A stretch of 64,000 bases of DNA from Nostoc sp. T09 (GCF_002154695.1 NZ_MTAV01000003.1:1-64000); one strand, 5' to 3'. Numbered from the stretch's first letter, positions 52,245 through 62,567 are shown. A program made the numbers and translations. The notes: a model not told the origin generated them from the sequence alone.

Positions 52245-53081
52245 TTCTCCAAAATCGTCTAAATCATCGGTTACAAGTAACTGATTGGCTAGAGTTACCC
52301 ATTGGGAGACGCTGAGGTCTTCAGCGCGTACCTGGGGATTTATCTCTAATTGTTCCAGTAAGTGGGTCAGGCGATCGCGTTCTACTACTGGTTGTAAATT
52401 ATTTCGTAACATTTTCCGTTTAGCTCCGAACCCCAACTTGAGTAAATTCTCTAATTTTCGCGGGTTAATTGCTGGTGTTTCTATTTGTCGAGGACGCAAC
52501 CTAACCACTGCTGAATCTACTTTTGGTGGTGGATGAAATGCACTTGCTGGCACTGTACAAATTAACTCACATTCTGCTAGATATTGCACCCTTATGCTCA
52601 ATGCTCCAAAAGTTTTGGAACCTGGTTTAGCATACAACCTTTCTGCTACTTCTTTCTGCACTAATAACACTATTGAATCGAACGGTTGGGGATTGGGATT
52701 AGCAATAGTACCAAGGAGTTTTTCGATTATCGGTCCTGTGATGTTATAGGGGATATTAGCAACTACTTTATTTTGATTTTGAAAATTAGGAAATGCTCCT
52801 AAATTACCTGCTAAATCTAGAGTCAAAAAATCTCCTTGCATGAGGAGAAAATTTTCTCTTTTACCCAGTTGCTTTGCTAATAAATCACACAAATCGCGGT
52901 CGATTTCCACAGCCACCAAAGATTGGACCAATGGTAATAAACGACGGGTCAGAATACCTGTTCCGGGGCCAATCTCCAGAACGCGATCGCCCTCTTTACA
53001 CTCCGCCGCCTTCACAATTGCGTCCAGAGCCTTTTCACTTTTGAGCCAATGCTGAGCAAACAGCTTGCGCGGTCGCACCAT
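52194..53081 (-). CDS. rsmA: 16S rRNA dimethyladenosine transferase, repeat-encoded C-terminus
   Basis: 295 residues. The SAM-binding fold has VLEIGPGTGILTRRLL (motif I) near residue 35, VAVEIDRDL, MQGDFL and the catalytic VVANIPYNITGPII (NIPY). RsmA dimethylates two adjacent adenines in the 3' helix of 16S rRNA. RPRQI...LLKLGFGAKRKMLRNNL is the C-terminal domain. The final 16 residues come from an 80-bp dispersed repeat, so the natural end probably lay just after VTDDLDDFGE. It heads the rsmA-ispE-DUF3082 run. Confidence 0.96.
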   Translation of the reverse strand: MVRPRKLFAQHWLKSEKALDAIVKAAECKEGDRVLEIGPGTGILTRRLLPLVQSLVAVEIDRDLCDLLAKQLGKRENFLLMQGDFLTLDLAGNLGAFPNFQNQNKVVANIPYNITGPIIEKLLGTIANPNPQPFDSIVLLVQKEVAERLYAKPGSKTFGALSIRVQYLAECELICTVPASAFHPPPKVDSAVVRLRPRQIETPAINPRKLENLLKLGFGAKRKMLRNNLQPVVERDRLTHLLEQLEINPQVRAEDLSVSQWVTLANQLLVTDDLDDFGEQSKIRLEKFATEGNPP

Positions 53082-53570
53082 CTATTTTCCTCTGTATATA
53101 TAGTTTCTAGCGTTTCGTAAAAAATCCGTTTCTTACTTTTTTCTTACTTTTTACTACCCTTTTTTGACCCATTTACCTCACTTTGCTATTGACTTTTGTG
53201 TCTAAGTATGGTTTATAACTGCCAAAGTGTGGCAACCTGCCAGCGCGGATTTTGATTGTATAGCCCTGACTTCCAGCCGCTATAAGATTTCAGAAAATCA
53301 GACTTTAACTATTCTCTATGAAGATGTGAATAAAGTGAAATTTAGGCGATCGCTTATTATAGCTTGATATTAATTTTTAGAATTTTTAAACGCAGAGGGG
53401 CACGGAGGTAGCGCAGAGTAACGCAAAGGTTTTGGAATTTTACTCATGACTATATTAACTAATTCCTCTCTGGACCTCCGCGTGAGAAAAATTTTATCGA
53501 AATCACCATTGATACCGTTGTATATATATATGGTAGTTTTAGAAAATCTTAGATAAACACTTAATTCATC
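53082..53570. other. Non-coding region with repeat pieces
   Basis: About 490 bp. It contains pieces of the Nostoc-type cgcagagg...cgcagag repeat (about 53390-53425: aaacgcagaggggcacgg, gcgcagagtaacgcaaagg) and the partner cctccgcgtgagaaa near 53473. It precedes the Pepco gene; no ORF is convincing. Confidence 0.45.
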
Positions 53571-53960
53571 ATGTCGGAAACACCTTCGGATAGCATTTGG
53601 ATTGTGACCGATGAAACTCCTCAAATATCCATTCCTGACGGTACTAGAGGCGGCATTACTAGAGGAGGTGACTGGGGAGAGGAAACAAGAGAAATTACCA
53701 GAAGCAAAGGAGCCGGAGATGCAGTTAAAGTTAGTGCACAAAAATTAGAGCAAGAAATGTCTCACTTTCTGCAAGTAGTGGGACGCTTATTTAATCGTGC
53801 AGAACAGCAAGCTAAAGTTAACTCCGGGATGCAGCTAGAAGAAATTGAACTCTCGGTAGAAATTAGCGGTGAAGGGGAAGTAAAGTTAATTGGCAGTGGT
53901 GCTAAAGCTAGCGGTAAAGGAGCAATTAAGCTGACCTTCAAACGGCAAGAACCAAAATAA
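53571..53960 (+). CDS. Pepco-domain protein
   Basis: 129 residues. An N-terminal disordered Gly/Arg-rich stretch ([21 protein letters not shown]) is followed by the Pepco-like domain from about 50: [44 protein letters not shown] and GAIKLTFKR. Pepco and the similar Trypco domains are small adaptor modules described in bacterial conflict systems, placed next to peptidases or other effectors. Here the next gene, 1 bp after the stop, encodes a formylglycine-generating-enzyme-like protein, a partner typical of these systems. The name is given from pattern recognition. Confidence 0.75.
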   Translation: MSETPSDSIWIVTDETPQISIPDGTRGGITRGGDWGEETREITRSKGAGDAVKVSAQKLEQEMSHFLQVVGRLFNRAEQQAKVNSGMQLEEIELSVEISGEGEVKLIGSGAKASGKGAIKLTFKRQEPK

Positions 53961-53961
53961 G

Positions 53962-54798
53962 ATGGTGAAAAATTGGGCGATGCCTTCGGCAACCCGAAAC
54001 GGGAACGCGATCGGCACTAAATACTTTGTAGAAGACTTGGGGAATGGTGTCATCTTAGAAATGGTGCAAATACCAGGAGGAAGCTTTATGATGGGTTCGC
54101 CAACAAGTGAAGCACACAGAGGTAACCCTGAAGGTCCGCAGCATCAAGTACAAGTACCTCCATTCTTCATGGGTAAATATGAAGTCACTCAGGCGCAGTA
54201 TCAAGCAATTATGGGTAGTAATCCTTCTAGTTTCAAAGGAGAAACAAGACCCGTAGAACAAGTTAGTTGGGATGATGTAGTAGAATTTTGTCAAAAGTTA
54301 AGCCAAAACACAGGACGCACCTATCGATTACCTAGCGAAGCCGAATGGGAATATGCTTGTCGATCTGAAACGACTACACCGTTCTATTTTGGCGAAACAA
54401 TAACGACAGAGTTAGCGAATTATCGAGGAACAGACTGGAATTATCAAGGTACATTGTACTCAGGCAATTACGGTCAGGGTCCAAAAGGTCAATATCGTGT
54501 AGCACCAACAAATGTCGGAAAATTTCCGCCTAACTCTTTCGGCTTATACGATATGCATGGAAATGTATGGGAATGGTGTCTAGATAGATATCATAAAAAT
54601 TACGAGGGAGCGCCCAAAGACGGCAGTGCATGGCTGAGTGGGAATAATAGTGTTGAGCGGGTGCTACGCGGTGGCTCTTGGAACTACAATCCAAGGTACT
54701 GTCGTTGTGCTTATCGCGATCGGTTTCCGCATAAGGTTAGTACCCACATTCCGCAGGTTAGTTTGAAAATCTTGGTATTTTCTCTAAACCCACTCTGA
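53962..54798 (+). pseudogene. Formylglycine-generating-enzyme (SUMF1)-like protein, frameshifted C-terminus
   Basis: 278 residues. The domain is clear from about 30: [90 protein letters not shown] and [22 protein letters not shown]. The family should end shortly after with IGFR(L/V)V. Here the frame continues with an unrelated 21-residue tail, while another frame at 54722-54766 reads [14 protein letters not shown] and stops. So a small deletion or frameshift has occurred near 54715-54722. The first ~20 residues ([15 protein letters not shown]) come from a repeat-like sequence. Possibly still folded, but probably impaired. Confidence 0.8.
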
Positions 54799-55207
54799 GA
54801 TGGTTTTCAGGCATTAAACCTCTATTCTGCACTCTGCGATCGCAACTCTGGTAAGTGTCAAAATTCAGGTTATTGACACTATTCTCAATAAATTGAGCCT
54901 GTTTGAGACTAAAAAATTCGCTCACCACCCATAGATGATAAAAAGCGTGAAATTGTTGCCATAAATAGGTTTTAACCGTTTTACCAAAATTCATGTTTTA
55001 ATAAAACAACCTGCGGAGGGCAAAATTTTGAGTACAATTACTCATGCGGAATATGGGTTAGTAGCTTCCATGTTGGTTTTCGGTTGGTGTGTGTGGTTGC
55101 GTGAGTGCTCCCAAAAGTCAGGCGTAGGTTAGGTTGAGGAACGAAACCCAACATTCTCTACTACTACACCCATGCGGATGTTGGGTTGAACGACAATGAA
55201 ACCCAAC
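54799..55207. other. Non-coding region with inverted repeat
   Basis: About 410 bp. It carries arms aacccaacat (55145-55154) and atgttgggtt (55178-55187), a hairpin of the ttgggttgaacgaaacccaac type common in Nostocales intergenic DNA, just 3' of the Uma2 gene. A 78-codon minus frame at 54758-54994 is not recognised. Confidence 0.5.
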
Positions 55208-55843
55208 TCATATTTGCTCTCTTACCCAAACCCGAAACGCCCTCATCGCTGCATTTCTCCCCTCAGTTTTACTCCGCATTAAGTATTCAGGAATAACTTG
55301 AGCAATAGGTAAATTCGGAAAAATAGAACTAGTAGATGCTACATATTTACCATTAATCAGCACATTAATTTCTAATCTAGTGCCATTCCAGCGCCATAAT
55401 TCAGGCACACCCAAAACTTCATAGTTATTAAACCGAGTGCGAGAGGTAATATCAATTTCAATTGCTAAATCTGGAGGTGGGTCAATTGTTAAATCAATTC
55501 TGTCTTTTCCACGAACAGCAGCTTCGTTTTGAATATAAAAACAATCATCAGGTTCTACCCCAGCATCCATTTTTTCTTGGTCAAAAGTAGTAGAACCCAA
55601 ACTCCAAAATTCAATATCGAGTTCTTCTAGTAGCGCCTTTACAAAGTCCCCAATAATAACCTTAGCTACCTCATGCTCTGGTAATGGAGCCATTATTTCC
55701 AAAATTCCTCGACTGTAAGATATCCGAGAAGTGCGATTTTCGCCCAATTCTGCCAAAATATTTTTGTATCCTGACCAGGATATATTTTTAATCAATAATT
55801 GATGACCGGCAGGTACAATTAGTTGGTTGAGTTTAAGTAACAT
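55208..55843 (-). CDS. Uma2 family endonuclease (DUF820)
   Basis: 211 residues. The restriction-endonuclease-like core is visible: LAELGENRTSRISYSRGILEIMAP, VEPDDCFYIQN and PPDLAIEIDITSRTRFNNYE (the PD-(D/E)XK acidic residues), with LRSKT-like tail. Uma2 genes occur in tens of copies in cyanobacteria; DNA-nuclease activity is predicted but the biological role is unknown. Unlike the fragment at 7510 this one is full length. It stands alone. Confidence 0.9.
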   Translation of the reverse strand: MLLKLNQLIVPAGHQLLIKNISWSGYKNILAELGENRTSRISYSRGILEIMAPLPEHEVAKVIIGDFVKALLEELDIEFWSLGSTTFDQEKMDAGVEPDDCFYIQNEAAVRGKDRIDLTIDPPPDLAIEIDITSRTRFNNYEVLGVPELWRWNGTRLEINVLINGKYVASTSSIFPNLPIAQVIPEYLMRSKTEGRNAAMRAFRVWVREQI

Positions 55844-55975
55844 AACTTGCCTCGCTTCTACAGTTCACCTAACTCTCACCAATTTCATCATACAGCCAGT
55901 AGTATGTGTTATGCCATACTCAAGAGCGATAAAAGGCCCTACTATTTAAATTAACTGTTTTAAATTTTGAATTCT

Positions 55976-58900
55976 TTACTGTTGAACTTTTGGCTGAGTA
56001 ACGGGAATCTCAATTACAAATTCTGCTCCTTGTCCTGGTACTGAATTACAAGATAATTTACCACTATGTTTATCTACTACAATTTGGTAACTAATCGATA
56101 AACCTAATCCAGTTCCTTTACCCACATCTTTGGTAGTAAAGAAAGGGTCAAATAATTTAGATCGGATTGCTGGAGGGATTCCCTTACCGTTATCTGAAAT
56201 TCGGATAGCTACGCGATTCCTATTGATAACTTCTGTACAAATGCGAATCTGTGGATTTGTCATTTGCTCAAAGTTATTTACTAATGACTCTTCTAAAGCA
56301 TCGATAGCATTACTTATAATATTCATAAACACCTGATTTAATTGACCGGGGTAGCAATCAATCAGGGGAATTTTAGCATATTGTTTAATTACCAAAATTT
56401 CTGGATGATCTGGTTTGGCTTTTAGACGGTTGTGTAGAATCATCAAAGTGCTATCAAGTCCTTCATGGATATCTACCTGTTTAAATTCAGCTTCATCCAA
56501 GCGGGAGAAATTGCGGAGCGATAGAACGATTTCACGAATGCGCTGAGTCCCTACCCGCATAGACTGGAGAAGTTTTACTAGGTCTTCCTTGAGAAAATCA
56601 AGGTCAATATCTGCAATTTCTGCTTGAATTTCTTCTGGAGGCTCGGGATAGTGTTGTTGATAGAGTTCCACCAGTCGCAACAAGTCTTTGGTGTATTCGC
56701 TGGCAGGAATCAGATTACCATGAATAAAATTAACTGGATTGTTAATTTCATGGGCGACACCTGCAACCATATTACCTATTGAGGACATTTTCTCACTGTG
56801 GATAAGTTGGGTTTGGGTGCGTTGTAGTTCGCGCAACATATCTTCCAAATTTTGTGCTTGTTGTTGTAATTTAATTTCTGCTTGTTTGCGTTCTGTGATG
56901 TCAGTTGATACACCCAAAATTTGCTTGAGATTTCCTTCATCAGTACGGTTGAATGGCGTTTCCCGACTGTAGAGCCAGCACCATTCACCGTTGGCTCGTC
57001 TGACTCGAAATTCAAGCTCAACAATATCACCATCTTTAGCGGTAAGAAATTTCTCATGGTGATGCCTGATTCTGTCCAAATCATCTGGATGCATAATGGT
57101 AGGAATCAGATTTTCTCCCATCTGGTAAATTTCTACATTAGAGTAACCGAGAAGAGTAGCAATTTCTTTATTTGCGTAAACATTGCGTTGTTCTTCTAAA
57201 TCGAAAATGTAGAGAATATTAGGAGAAGAATCGGCAATGCGTTGAATGAAGTGTTGGCTGGCTTGGAGTGCTTCTTCTGCTTGTTTACGCTCAGTAATAT
57301 TAAACGTTGTTCCCACAAGTCGATAAATTCGACCTTCGCTATTTTTTAAAGGATTGATTGTGGTAAACCACCAACTTTCTTGACCGTAAAAGGTTAGACA
57401 CTCTTCGTATGTGATAGCAACACCTTTATCTATACAGCTTTGATATCGTTGATGTATTCCTGCACCTTCAACAGTACCAAACACATCCTCTGGAGTTTTA
57501 CCTATAACCTGTGCATTACTAAATCCTGTTGCTTTTTCTGTAAGTGAATTCCAGCCAGCAAACCAAAGCTCACCATTTTCTAGAACGTTAATCACAAATA
57601 TTAGTTGATCGACACCATCGTAAATACTGCGTAAGAATTCCTCTTTTTCTTGCAATTTATCTGCTGCTTGTTTGCGTTCGCTGATATCACGAGTAATAGT
57701 TGCCAAACATAAAGGATCGCCAGTCTCAGAATTCTTAACCAAGAACATACTGAAGTCAACTGGGATTGCTTCTTCAGTTTGAAAGTGTCGGAAACGATAT
57801 TCCCCCTGCCATAAACCACATTCCATAACAGCAGGTAGAATGCATCGCCCCATATATTCTCTGTCTTCTGGCAAGATACAATCAATAATCCTGAAGTCTT
57901 CTACTGCTTCTAAATTATCAACACCAATAAGCTTGAGTCCAGCTTCATTAATAAAAATTGGTTTTCCTTCTAAGCTGGCAAAACCAATGAAGTCACTGCT
58001 GTTCTCAATCAAAGAAACAAATCTTTGTCGTTCTTGTTCAGCTTGCTTGCGTTCTGTGATGTCAGTCGCTGTTACCACCAACTGAGAAATTCGTGAGGTG
58101 CTATCTAAAAGAGGTGTGATATTTAATAGCCACCAAGTTTCCTGTTCATGAGCATAGAAAAACTCCTCATAGAATATAGTCTTGCCCAAATTGATGCATT
58201 CACGGTAGTGTTGGCGATAGTAATGTGCCATCTCAGCAGGTAGGGCCTCTGCCATTGTTTTTCCTAAGAAAGGTTCAAGGGGAATTAGACTATTTCTGAG
58301 CATGGCTGGATTGAATTTAATGTAACGAAACTCTCCGCCATCATCTAAAACATCCAAAACAAAGATGCCATAGTCCACACCTTCCCAGATGCTTTGCAAA
58401 AACTGTGCCTGCTCTTGTAGTTGTTGCTGTATTTGTTGGCGTTGGCGTAGCCCGTCGTAGACATCGCTAATATCAAATAAGCAACCATACCAGAGAATTT
58501 CTCCTTCTGGCTGGCGTTCTGGTCGAGAGAAGGCTTTAATCCATTTCTGCTGACCGGACGGAGTTATCATCCGCCACTCATTTTCAAAGTTTTGCAGAGT
58601 TTGGGCAGATTGAACAGTTTTTTCTTGAATCAGAGGAGCATCTTCAGGGTGAATATGAGCAAATACTAACGACGCATCTTCTTTTATTTGTTCTGGCTCT
58701 ACTCCTAAGATGTCTCGACATCGCGAAGAAGCATAAGGAAAAGACATTCTACCATCAGGTGTTAGCCGAAATTCATAAAGCATCCCTGGTACATTATCTG
58801 CTAATCGTTGCAACCTGGCTTCGCTACAACGCAAAGCTACTGTACGTTCTTCAACTCTGGCTTCTAATTCTTCATTGAGTTGTTTGAGTTCTGCTTCTAC

Positions 58901-59746
58901 CTGCTTGCGGTTAGTGATGTCCAATAGTACGCCACAGAAGATAATCTCTCCTTGGTCGTTTCGTATAGGAGTTGAGTCTCCTTGCCACCAAACAATTTCT
59001 CCGTCGGGCTTAATCAACCGTCCTTCGTAGTGCCAAGGAATGGAATTTTCTATTACCTCTACTACTGAAGCAACATAGTTTTCAATATCCTCTGGGTGTA
59101 CGCGAGCAAAAAAGCTATTGAAGTCCTGTATCATATCTGCTGCTGTAATCCCTGCCAGTTCCCAAATAAAGTCGCTGATATAGTCGACTCTCCAAACACC
59201 ATTACGGTTGGTGAACTGAAAAATTGCACCAGGTACATTAGCGGCAATATCTCTTAAAAGCTTTTCGCTCTTTGTTAAGGCTATTTCTGTCTGTTTGCGA
59301 TTAGTAATCACTTCAGTAAAGATGATGATGCCACCAATTGCACCAGAATCTTTGTACCAAGGATGAATCTCCCACTTTACCCATTCGGTTGTCCCGTTAG
59401 CACGAGGAAAGGCATCTTCTGCGGATTTCTCAATGGCACCTGCTAAACAACGTTGGTAAATTTCCCGCCAATACTGAGGAATCTCAGGGAATATTTCATA
59501 ATGAGAGCGGCCAATAATGTCCTCATCACCCAAGCTGTAATCTTCCCGCCAGCGCCGACTAGCTGAGAGGTAGCACATCTGACGGTCAAATACAGCGATC
59601 GCAGCTGGGGTGTATTCTATAAACAAGCGCATCTGCTGTAGGCTATTTAAGCAGCGATTAGACTCCACTATCTGACGTAGTTCTATCAGCTCTTGTTGAA
59701 GAGATTCGTAAGTATTTTTATCTACAGAGATGAGATTGCAAGTCAT
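55976..59746 (-). CDS. Seven-PAS histidine kinase
   Basis: 1256 residues, no transmembrane segment. Seven PAS/PAC units (about 20-150, 150-285, 305-430, 440-575, 575-705, 705-830 and 835-965), each ending with a T(D/N)ITERKQAE-type linker. A short coiled coil leads to the kinase domain: [25 protein letters not shown] (phospho-accepting His near 1005), NQVFMNIISNAIDALEE (N box), DNGKGI and GTGLGLSISYQIVVDK. The core is closely similar to the kinases at 33235 and 63537, so all three belong to one subfamily. No response regulator is adjacent. Ligands of the PAS domains are unknown; no heme or flavin Cys was identified. Confidence 0.93.
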   Translation of the reverse strand: MTCNLISVDKNTYESLQQELIELRQIVESNRCLNSLQQMRLFIEYTPAAIAVFDRQMCYLSASRRWREDYSLGDEDIIGRSHYEIFPEIPQYWREIYQRCLAGAIEKSAEDAFPRANGTTEWVKWEIHPWYKDSGAIGGIIIFTEVITNRKQTEIALTKSEKLLRDIAANVPGAIFQFTNRNGVWRVDYISDFIWELAGITAADMIQDFNSFFARVHPEDIENYVASVVEVIENSIPWHYEGRLIKPDGEIVWWQGDSTPIRNDQGEIIFCGVLLDITNRKQVEAELKQLNEELEARVEERTVALRCSEARLQRLADNVPGMLYEFRLTPDGRMSFPYASSRCRDILGVEPEQIKEDASLVFAHIHPEDAPLIQEKTVQSAQTLQNFENEWRMITPSGQQKWIKAFSRPERQPEGEILWYGCLFDISDVYDGLRQRQQIQQQLQEQAQFLQSIWEGVDYGIFVLDVLDDGGEFRYIKFNPAMLRNSLIPLEPFLGKTMAEALPAEMAHYYRQHYRECINLGKTIFYEEFFYAHEQETWWLLNITPLLDSTSRISQLVVTATDITERKQAEQERQRFVSLIENSSDFIGFASLEGKPIFINEAGLKLIGVDNLEAVEDFRIIDCILPEDREYMGRCILPAVMECGLWQGEYRFRHFQTEEAIPVDFSMFLVKNSETGDPLCLATITRDISERKQAADKLQEKEEFLRSIYDGVDQLIFVINVLENGELWFAGWNSLTEKATGFSNAQVIGKTPEDVFGTVEGAGIHQRYQSCIDKGVAITYEECLTFYGQESWWFTTINPLKNSEGRIYRLVGTTFNITERKQAEEALQASQHFIQRIADSSPNILYIFDLEEQRNVYANKEIATLLGYSNVEIYQMGENLIPTIMHPDDLDRIRHHHEKFLTAKDGDIVELEFRVRRANGEWCWLYSRETPFNRTDEGNLKQILGVSTDITERKQAEIKLQQQAQNLEDMLRELQRTQTQLIHSEKMSSIGNMVAGVAHEINNPVNFIHGNLIPASEYTKDLLRLVELYQQHYPEPPEEIQAEIADIDLDFLKEDLVKLLQSMRVGTQRIREIVLSLRNFSRLDEAEFKQVDIHEGLDSTLMILHNRLKAKPDHPEILVIKQYAKIPLIDCYPGQLNQVFMNIISNAIDALEESLVNNFEQMTNPQIRICTEVINRNRVAIRISDNGKGIPPAIRSKLFDPFFTTKDVGKGTGLGLSISYQIVVDKHSGKLSCNSVPGQGAEFVIEIPVTQPKVQQ

Positions 59747-59830
59747 AGTTTTGTTACTTGCTAGCTAGGGAAATAAAGGCAACTACAGCACTTATTGTTC
59801 CCTACTCAATTCAGCAAACAACCATTATGG

Positions 59831-61348
59831 CTAAAGAATCTTCTTTGTGTCTTCGTGTCTTTGTGGTTCAATATTTTTGATTTCAAATAATTCACCCAAC
59901 TGATGCTGAATCAATAACCCTTTAAGTGTTGCATTTTCAGCCTTTAAAGCCTGAGTTTCAGCTTCTAATTCACTAATTCTGGCCTTCAATGCTTCCTTGG
60001 TTGTACCTTGTCTGTGAATTACAACTTCTCGATAAATTGCTAAATTTGCATCTTCGTTCATCCATCTTTGATATGTCTTGGTATGCTCTTGCACTGTATG
60101 TCCCATGTAATCGGCCATCGTTTTAATGGGAACTTGCAGTCGATGCCCACGTATGGCATAAGCATGACGTAATTCATAAGGTCTAAAACCTAGATTCGTA
60201 ACTCTAAATCTGATATAAACTTTTGCCGTTTTATTACTTAGTTTCCCCTCGTTGTAAGGGAATTTCACATTTTTTAAATCAAACAGTTCCACCCAATGGG
60301 GATGTAATGGCGGAATCCCACAACTGCGTTCACCAGTTTTAGTTCCATCGGTCAAACTAGGATTTAAATTTACTACATGAAAAGTATTTTGGGGATTAGT
60401 AAAGGCTTCTATATCTACAGCAAATAATTCATGAGGCCTTAAGCCATAAGTGGCTAACATCCCATATGCCCATTGCCATTGTTTAGGTTGTGTCAGATTA
60501 TCTTTACTAGCATATACTGATAAAGGCAGGCCAATTTTAGTAAAGCCTTGGATAATTTCTTCATCTGAGGGGACTTTGCGAATTGTTGGATATGGTTTAG
60601 GAGTGGCATAAGCATCAATTGTTTTTAAGCCATTAATACCGCAAAATTCGCAAAACTTTTTCAGTTGCCATACTAAGAAAAACCGCCCAGATGTATTAGG
60701 TTTAGTTCTTTCTAATGCTTTTTCTATAGCATATAAAGACATTGGTAGATGTTGAGGTAGTTTTTTCAAATGTCTCAGATAATGAGTTTCCCAAGTACGT
60801 ATGCCTTGCCTATTCTTCTCATGAGTTTTCCAAAACTCCCGCTGATAATCTTCAATCCATTCACTGATGAGTTTGGTAGAATTTTCCTGCTCTGGAAAAA
60901 ATACTTTTTGAGCTTGTTTTCCTAGTAACTCTGGTGTCCACCGGAATTGTTTTGTCATCAATAACAAATCTAATTCTCGTGCTTTTACTACTGCTGTTTT
61001 CACACCTACATCATTAGCAGCAAACCCAAACGAAATGGTATACTGCTTACTTGGACTACCATTTTTTCCTACATCACCAGGTTTACAGGGAAAAGTCCCT
61101 TGTAAACCAATAGTTTTCGCACTAGTTAGCTTAAGTTTTACCTTCACTCTTTCCAAACTTAATGCCGAGTTAGCTTGTGCAATAGCGTGTTTTATCCTAA
61201 GATATTCGCGCTCTATCTTCACACCTTCGTCTGATGCGGAAGATTTGGCTTTCCATTGTTTCCATTTGGATGGCTCCCATTGGTCAATTCCAACACCATC
61301 CCATTCAGCATTACGGAGGTCGTAGTTACTGGATTCATTGCTAGACAT
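59831..61348 (-). CDS. Tyrosine recombinase/integrase family protein
   Basis: 505 residues. A long N-terminal region, a core-binding helical part (about 190-260), then the catalytic domain: YGLRPHELFAVD (Arg I), FRPYELRHAYAIRGH (H-x-x-R) , YMGHTVQEHTKTYQRWM with a conserved GH and the probable nucleophile Tyr. A coiled coil (LKARISELEAETQALKAENATLKGLL) closes the protein. Integrases of this type move islands or act in heterocyst DNA rearrangements. No att repeats or adjacent tRNA were seen, but ParA and RHH genes follow within 2 kb. Confidence 0.85.
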   Translation of the reverse strand: MSSNESSNYDLRNAEWDGVGIDQWEPSKWKQWKAKSSASDEGVKIEREYLRIKHAIAQANSALSLERVKVKLKLTSAKTIGLQGTFPCKPGDVGKNGSPSKQYTISFGFAANDVGVKTAVVKARELDLLLMTKQFRWTPELLGKQAQKVFFPEQENSTKLISEWIEDYQREFWKTHEKNRQGIRTWETHYLRHLKKLPQHLPMSLYAIEKALERTKPNTSGRFFLVWQLKKFCEFCGINGLKTIDAYATPKPYPTIRKVPSDEEIIQGFTKIGLPLSVYASKDNLTQPKQWQWAYGMLATYGLRPHELFAVDIEAFTNPQNTFHVVNLNPSLTDGTKTGERSCGIPPLHPHWVELFDLKNVKFPYNEGKLSNKTAKVYIRFRVTNLGFRPYELRHAYAIRGHRLQVPIKTMADYMGHTVQEHTKTYQRWMNEDANLAIYREVVIHRQGTTKEALKARISELEAETQALKAENATLKGLLIQHQLGELFEIKNIEPQRHEDTKKIL

Positions 61349-61550
61349 AAGCTTTTTTGGCTATTTCTAAATTCAATGGCATAGAGTGAAGTGCTGTGAT
61401 GGGTTTGAAGATAGCCAATCACAGCCAGAAAGTAAAGCTTTGCAAAGTCCGTAGTTGAGGCTGGATAGACTGACTCAAAATTGACAACTTTATACGGAAT
61501 AGTTACAAAAAACAGTGTAATTAATAGAACAACCCAACAAGTCCAAAGCT

Positions 61551-62231
61551 ATGAGTAACATGATGAACATAACTAGAAGATATCTCTTACCATTTATTGT
61601 TGTGGCGATCGCTACTACTATCAGCAGCTGTAGTTCTAACCCCACCTCTCGTCAGGATACTATTAGCGACGCACCAACGCCAACGACAACATCTAACAGC
61701 GCATCATCCCCATCCCCCAGCCAAAGCCCTAGTATGGCTCAACTGAGGGCTAAATCAGACGCTGTTGAGACACCCTTGCCTCAAGCATCCCCTAGAGAAA
61801 CTACACCTGCCACAAAGTCATCCTCACCCAAAAAATCTCCTACAGCAAGTGCACCTGCTACAACTTCTCAAGTTGACGCTGGCAAAACTACTAATGTCAC
61901 CCTATACACAAGTGATGCCCAATGTCAACAACTGATTGCCCAAAAAGTTCCAGTATCGGCAGATGAGCCTGTAAACGGTGCAGTGAGTAAAATTTTAGAG
62001 CAAAGAGATTCAGGCGACTTTAACTTATCTAGTTATCGAGTTAACGTTAAAAATGGCGTTGCTACCGTTGATTTGCGAGTAGCTCCTAACTCTAAACGGC
62101 AATTAGCTTCTCTTTCTAGTTGTGAACAGTTTGCCCTGTTTGGTAGTCTCCGTAAAACATTGACAAGTAATGCTCAATGGAAAATTAAAGATGTGCGTTT
62201 TACCGAGAAAGGTCAGGAAATTGTGCTTTAG
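61551..62231 (+). CDS. Putative lipoprotein with GerMN domain
   Basis: 226 residues. The N-terminus has a hydrophobic signal with lipobox SSCSS (LLPFIVVAIATTISSC), followed by a long Ser/Thr/Pro-rich linker (to about 115). The C-terminal domain (VTLYTSDAQCQQLIAQKVPV... NGVATVDLR... SLRKTL) is GerMN-like. The protein is expected to be anchored in the membrane facing the periplasm. GerMN domains are found in sporulation and cell-envelope proteins and may bind other envelope components. Confidence 0.85.
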   Translation: MSNMMNITRRYLLPFIVVAIATTISSCSSNPTSRQDTISDAPTPTTTSNSASSPSPSQSPSMAQLRAKSDAVETPLPQASPRETTPATKSSSPKKSPTASAPATTSQVDAGKTTNVTLYTSDAQCQQLIAQKVPVSADEPVNGAVSKILEQRDSGDFNLSSYRVNVKNGVATVDLRVAPNSKRQLASLSSCEQFALFGSLRKTLTSNAQWKIKDVRFTEKGQEIVL

Positions 62232-62270
62232 TCAATTATCTTTATTTGCCTTAAATAATCAATGACCAAG

Positions 62271-62567
62271 CTAACTATTTCCATCTTTAGCCTGATTATT
62301 AGACAAAAGCCATTGCTCAACCAATTCTGTCATGATGTCGCTCATTTGTCGCTCCTGAGAAGCGGCTGTCGCTTTAAGTTTTCGATGCAGTTGCTTAGGC
62401 AGATAAATAGTTGTGCGGATATATTCTGGATCGGTACTTTTGCTGAGGGAATTAGGTTGAGCTTCAGTTGGCTGTAGGTTGTCTCGTTGTTGACGACTGC
62501 GCGCAGCATCAATTAGGTCATCAAAACGGCTAGTTTTTTTCTTATTATTCAAACTAAACTTCTCCAT
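62271..62567 (-). CDS. Ribbon-helix-helix DNA-binding protein (ParA partner)
   Basis: 98 residues. The C-terminal part is a ribbon-helix-helix: RTTIYLPKQLHRKLKATAAS followed by QMSDIMTELVEQWL. The N-terminus is basic and flexible (KFSLNNKKKTSRFDDLIDAAR). Small RHH proteins serve as the DNA-binding half of ParA-type plasmid partition systems (ParG/ParB-like) or as antitoxins. It lies downstream of parA on the same strand, so a partition role is likely. Confidence 0.8.
   Translation of the reverse strand: MEKFSLNNKKKTSRFDDLIDAARSRQQRDNLQPTEAQPNSLSKSTDPEYIRTTIYLPKQLHRKLKATAASQERQMSDIMTELVEQWLLSNNQAKDGNS

Noticed and set aside
53370-53741. 123-codon minus-strand frame overlapping the Pepco gene
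   Set aside because: Low-complexity residues, and it overlaps a well supported gene on the other strand; no family features.
54758-54994. 78-codon minus-strand frame after the FGE-like gene
   Set aside because: No family recognised and it overlaps the FGE-like tail; possibly chance or scar DNA.
59831-59860. Text tttgtgtcttcgtgtctttgtgg at the end of the integrase gene as a CRISPR-like repeat
   Set aside because: It is a single-copy low-complexity stretch typical of Nostocales gene ends; no spacer-repeat order anywhere in the window.
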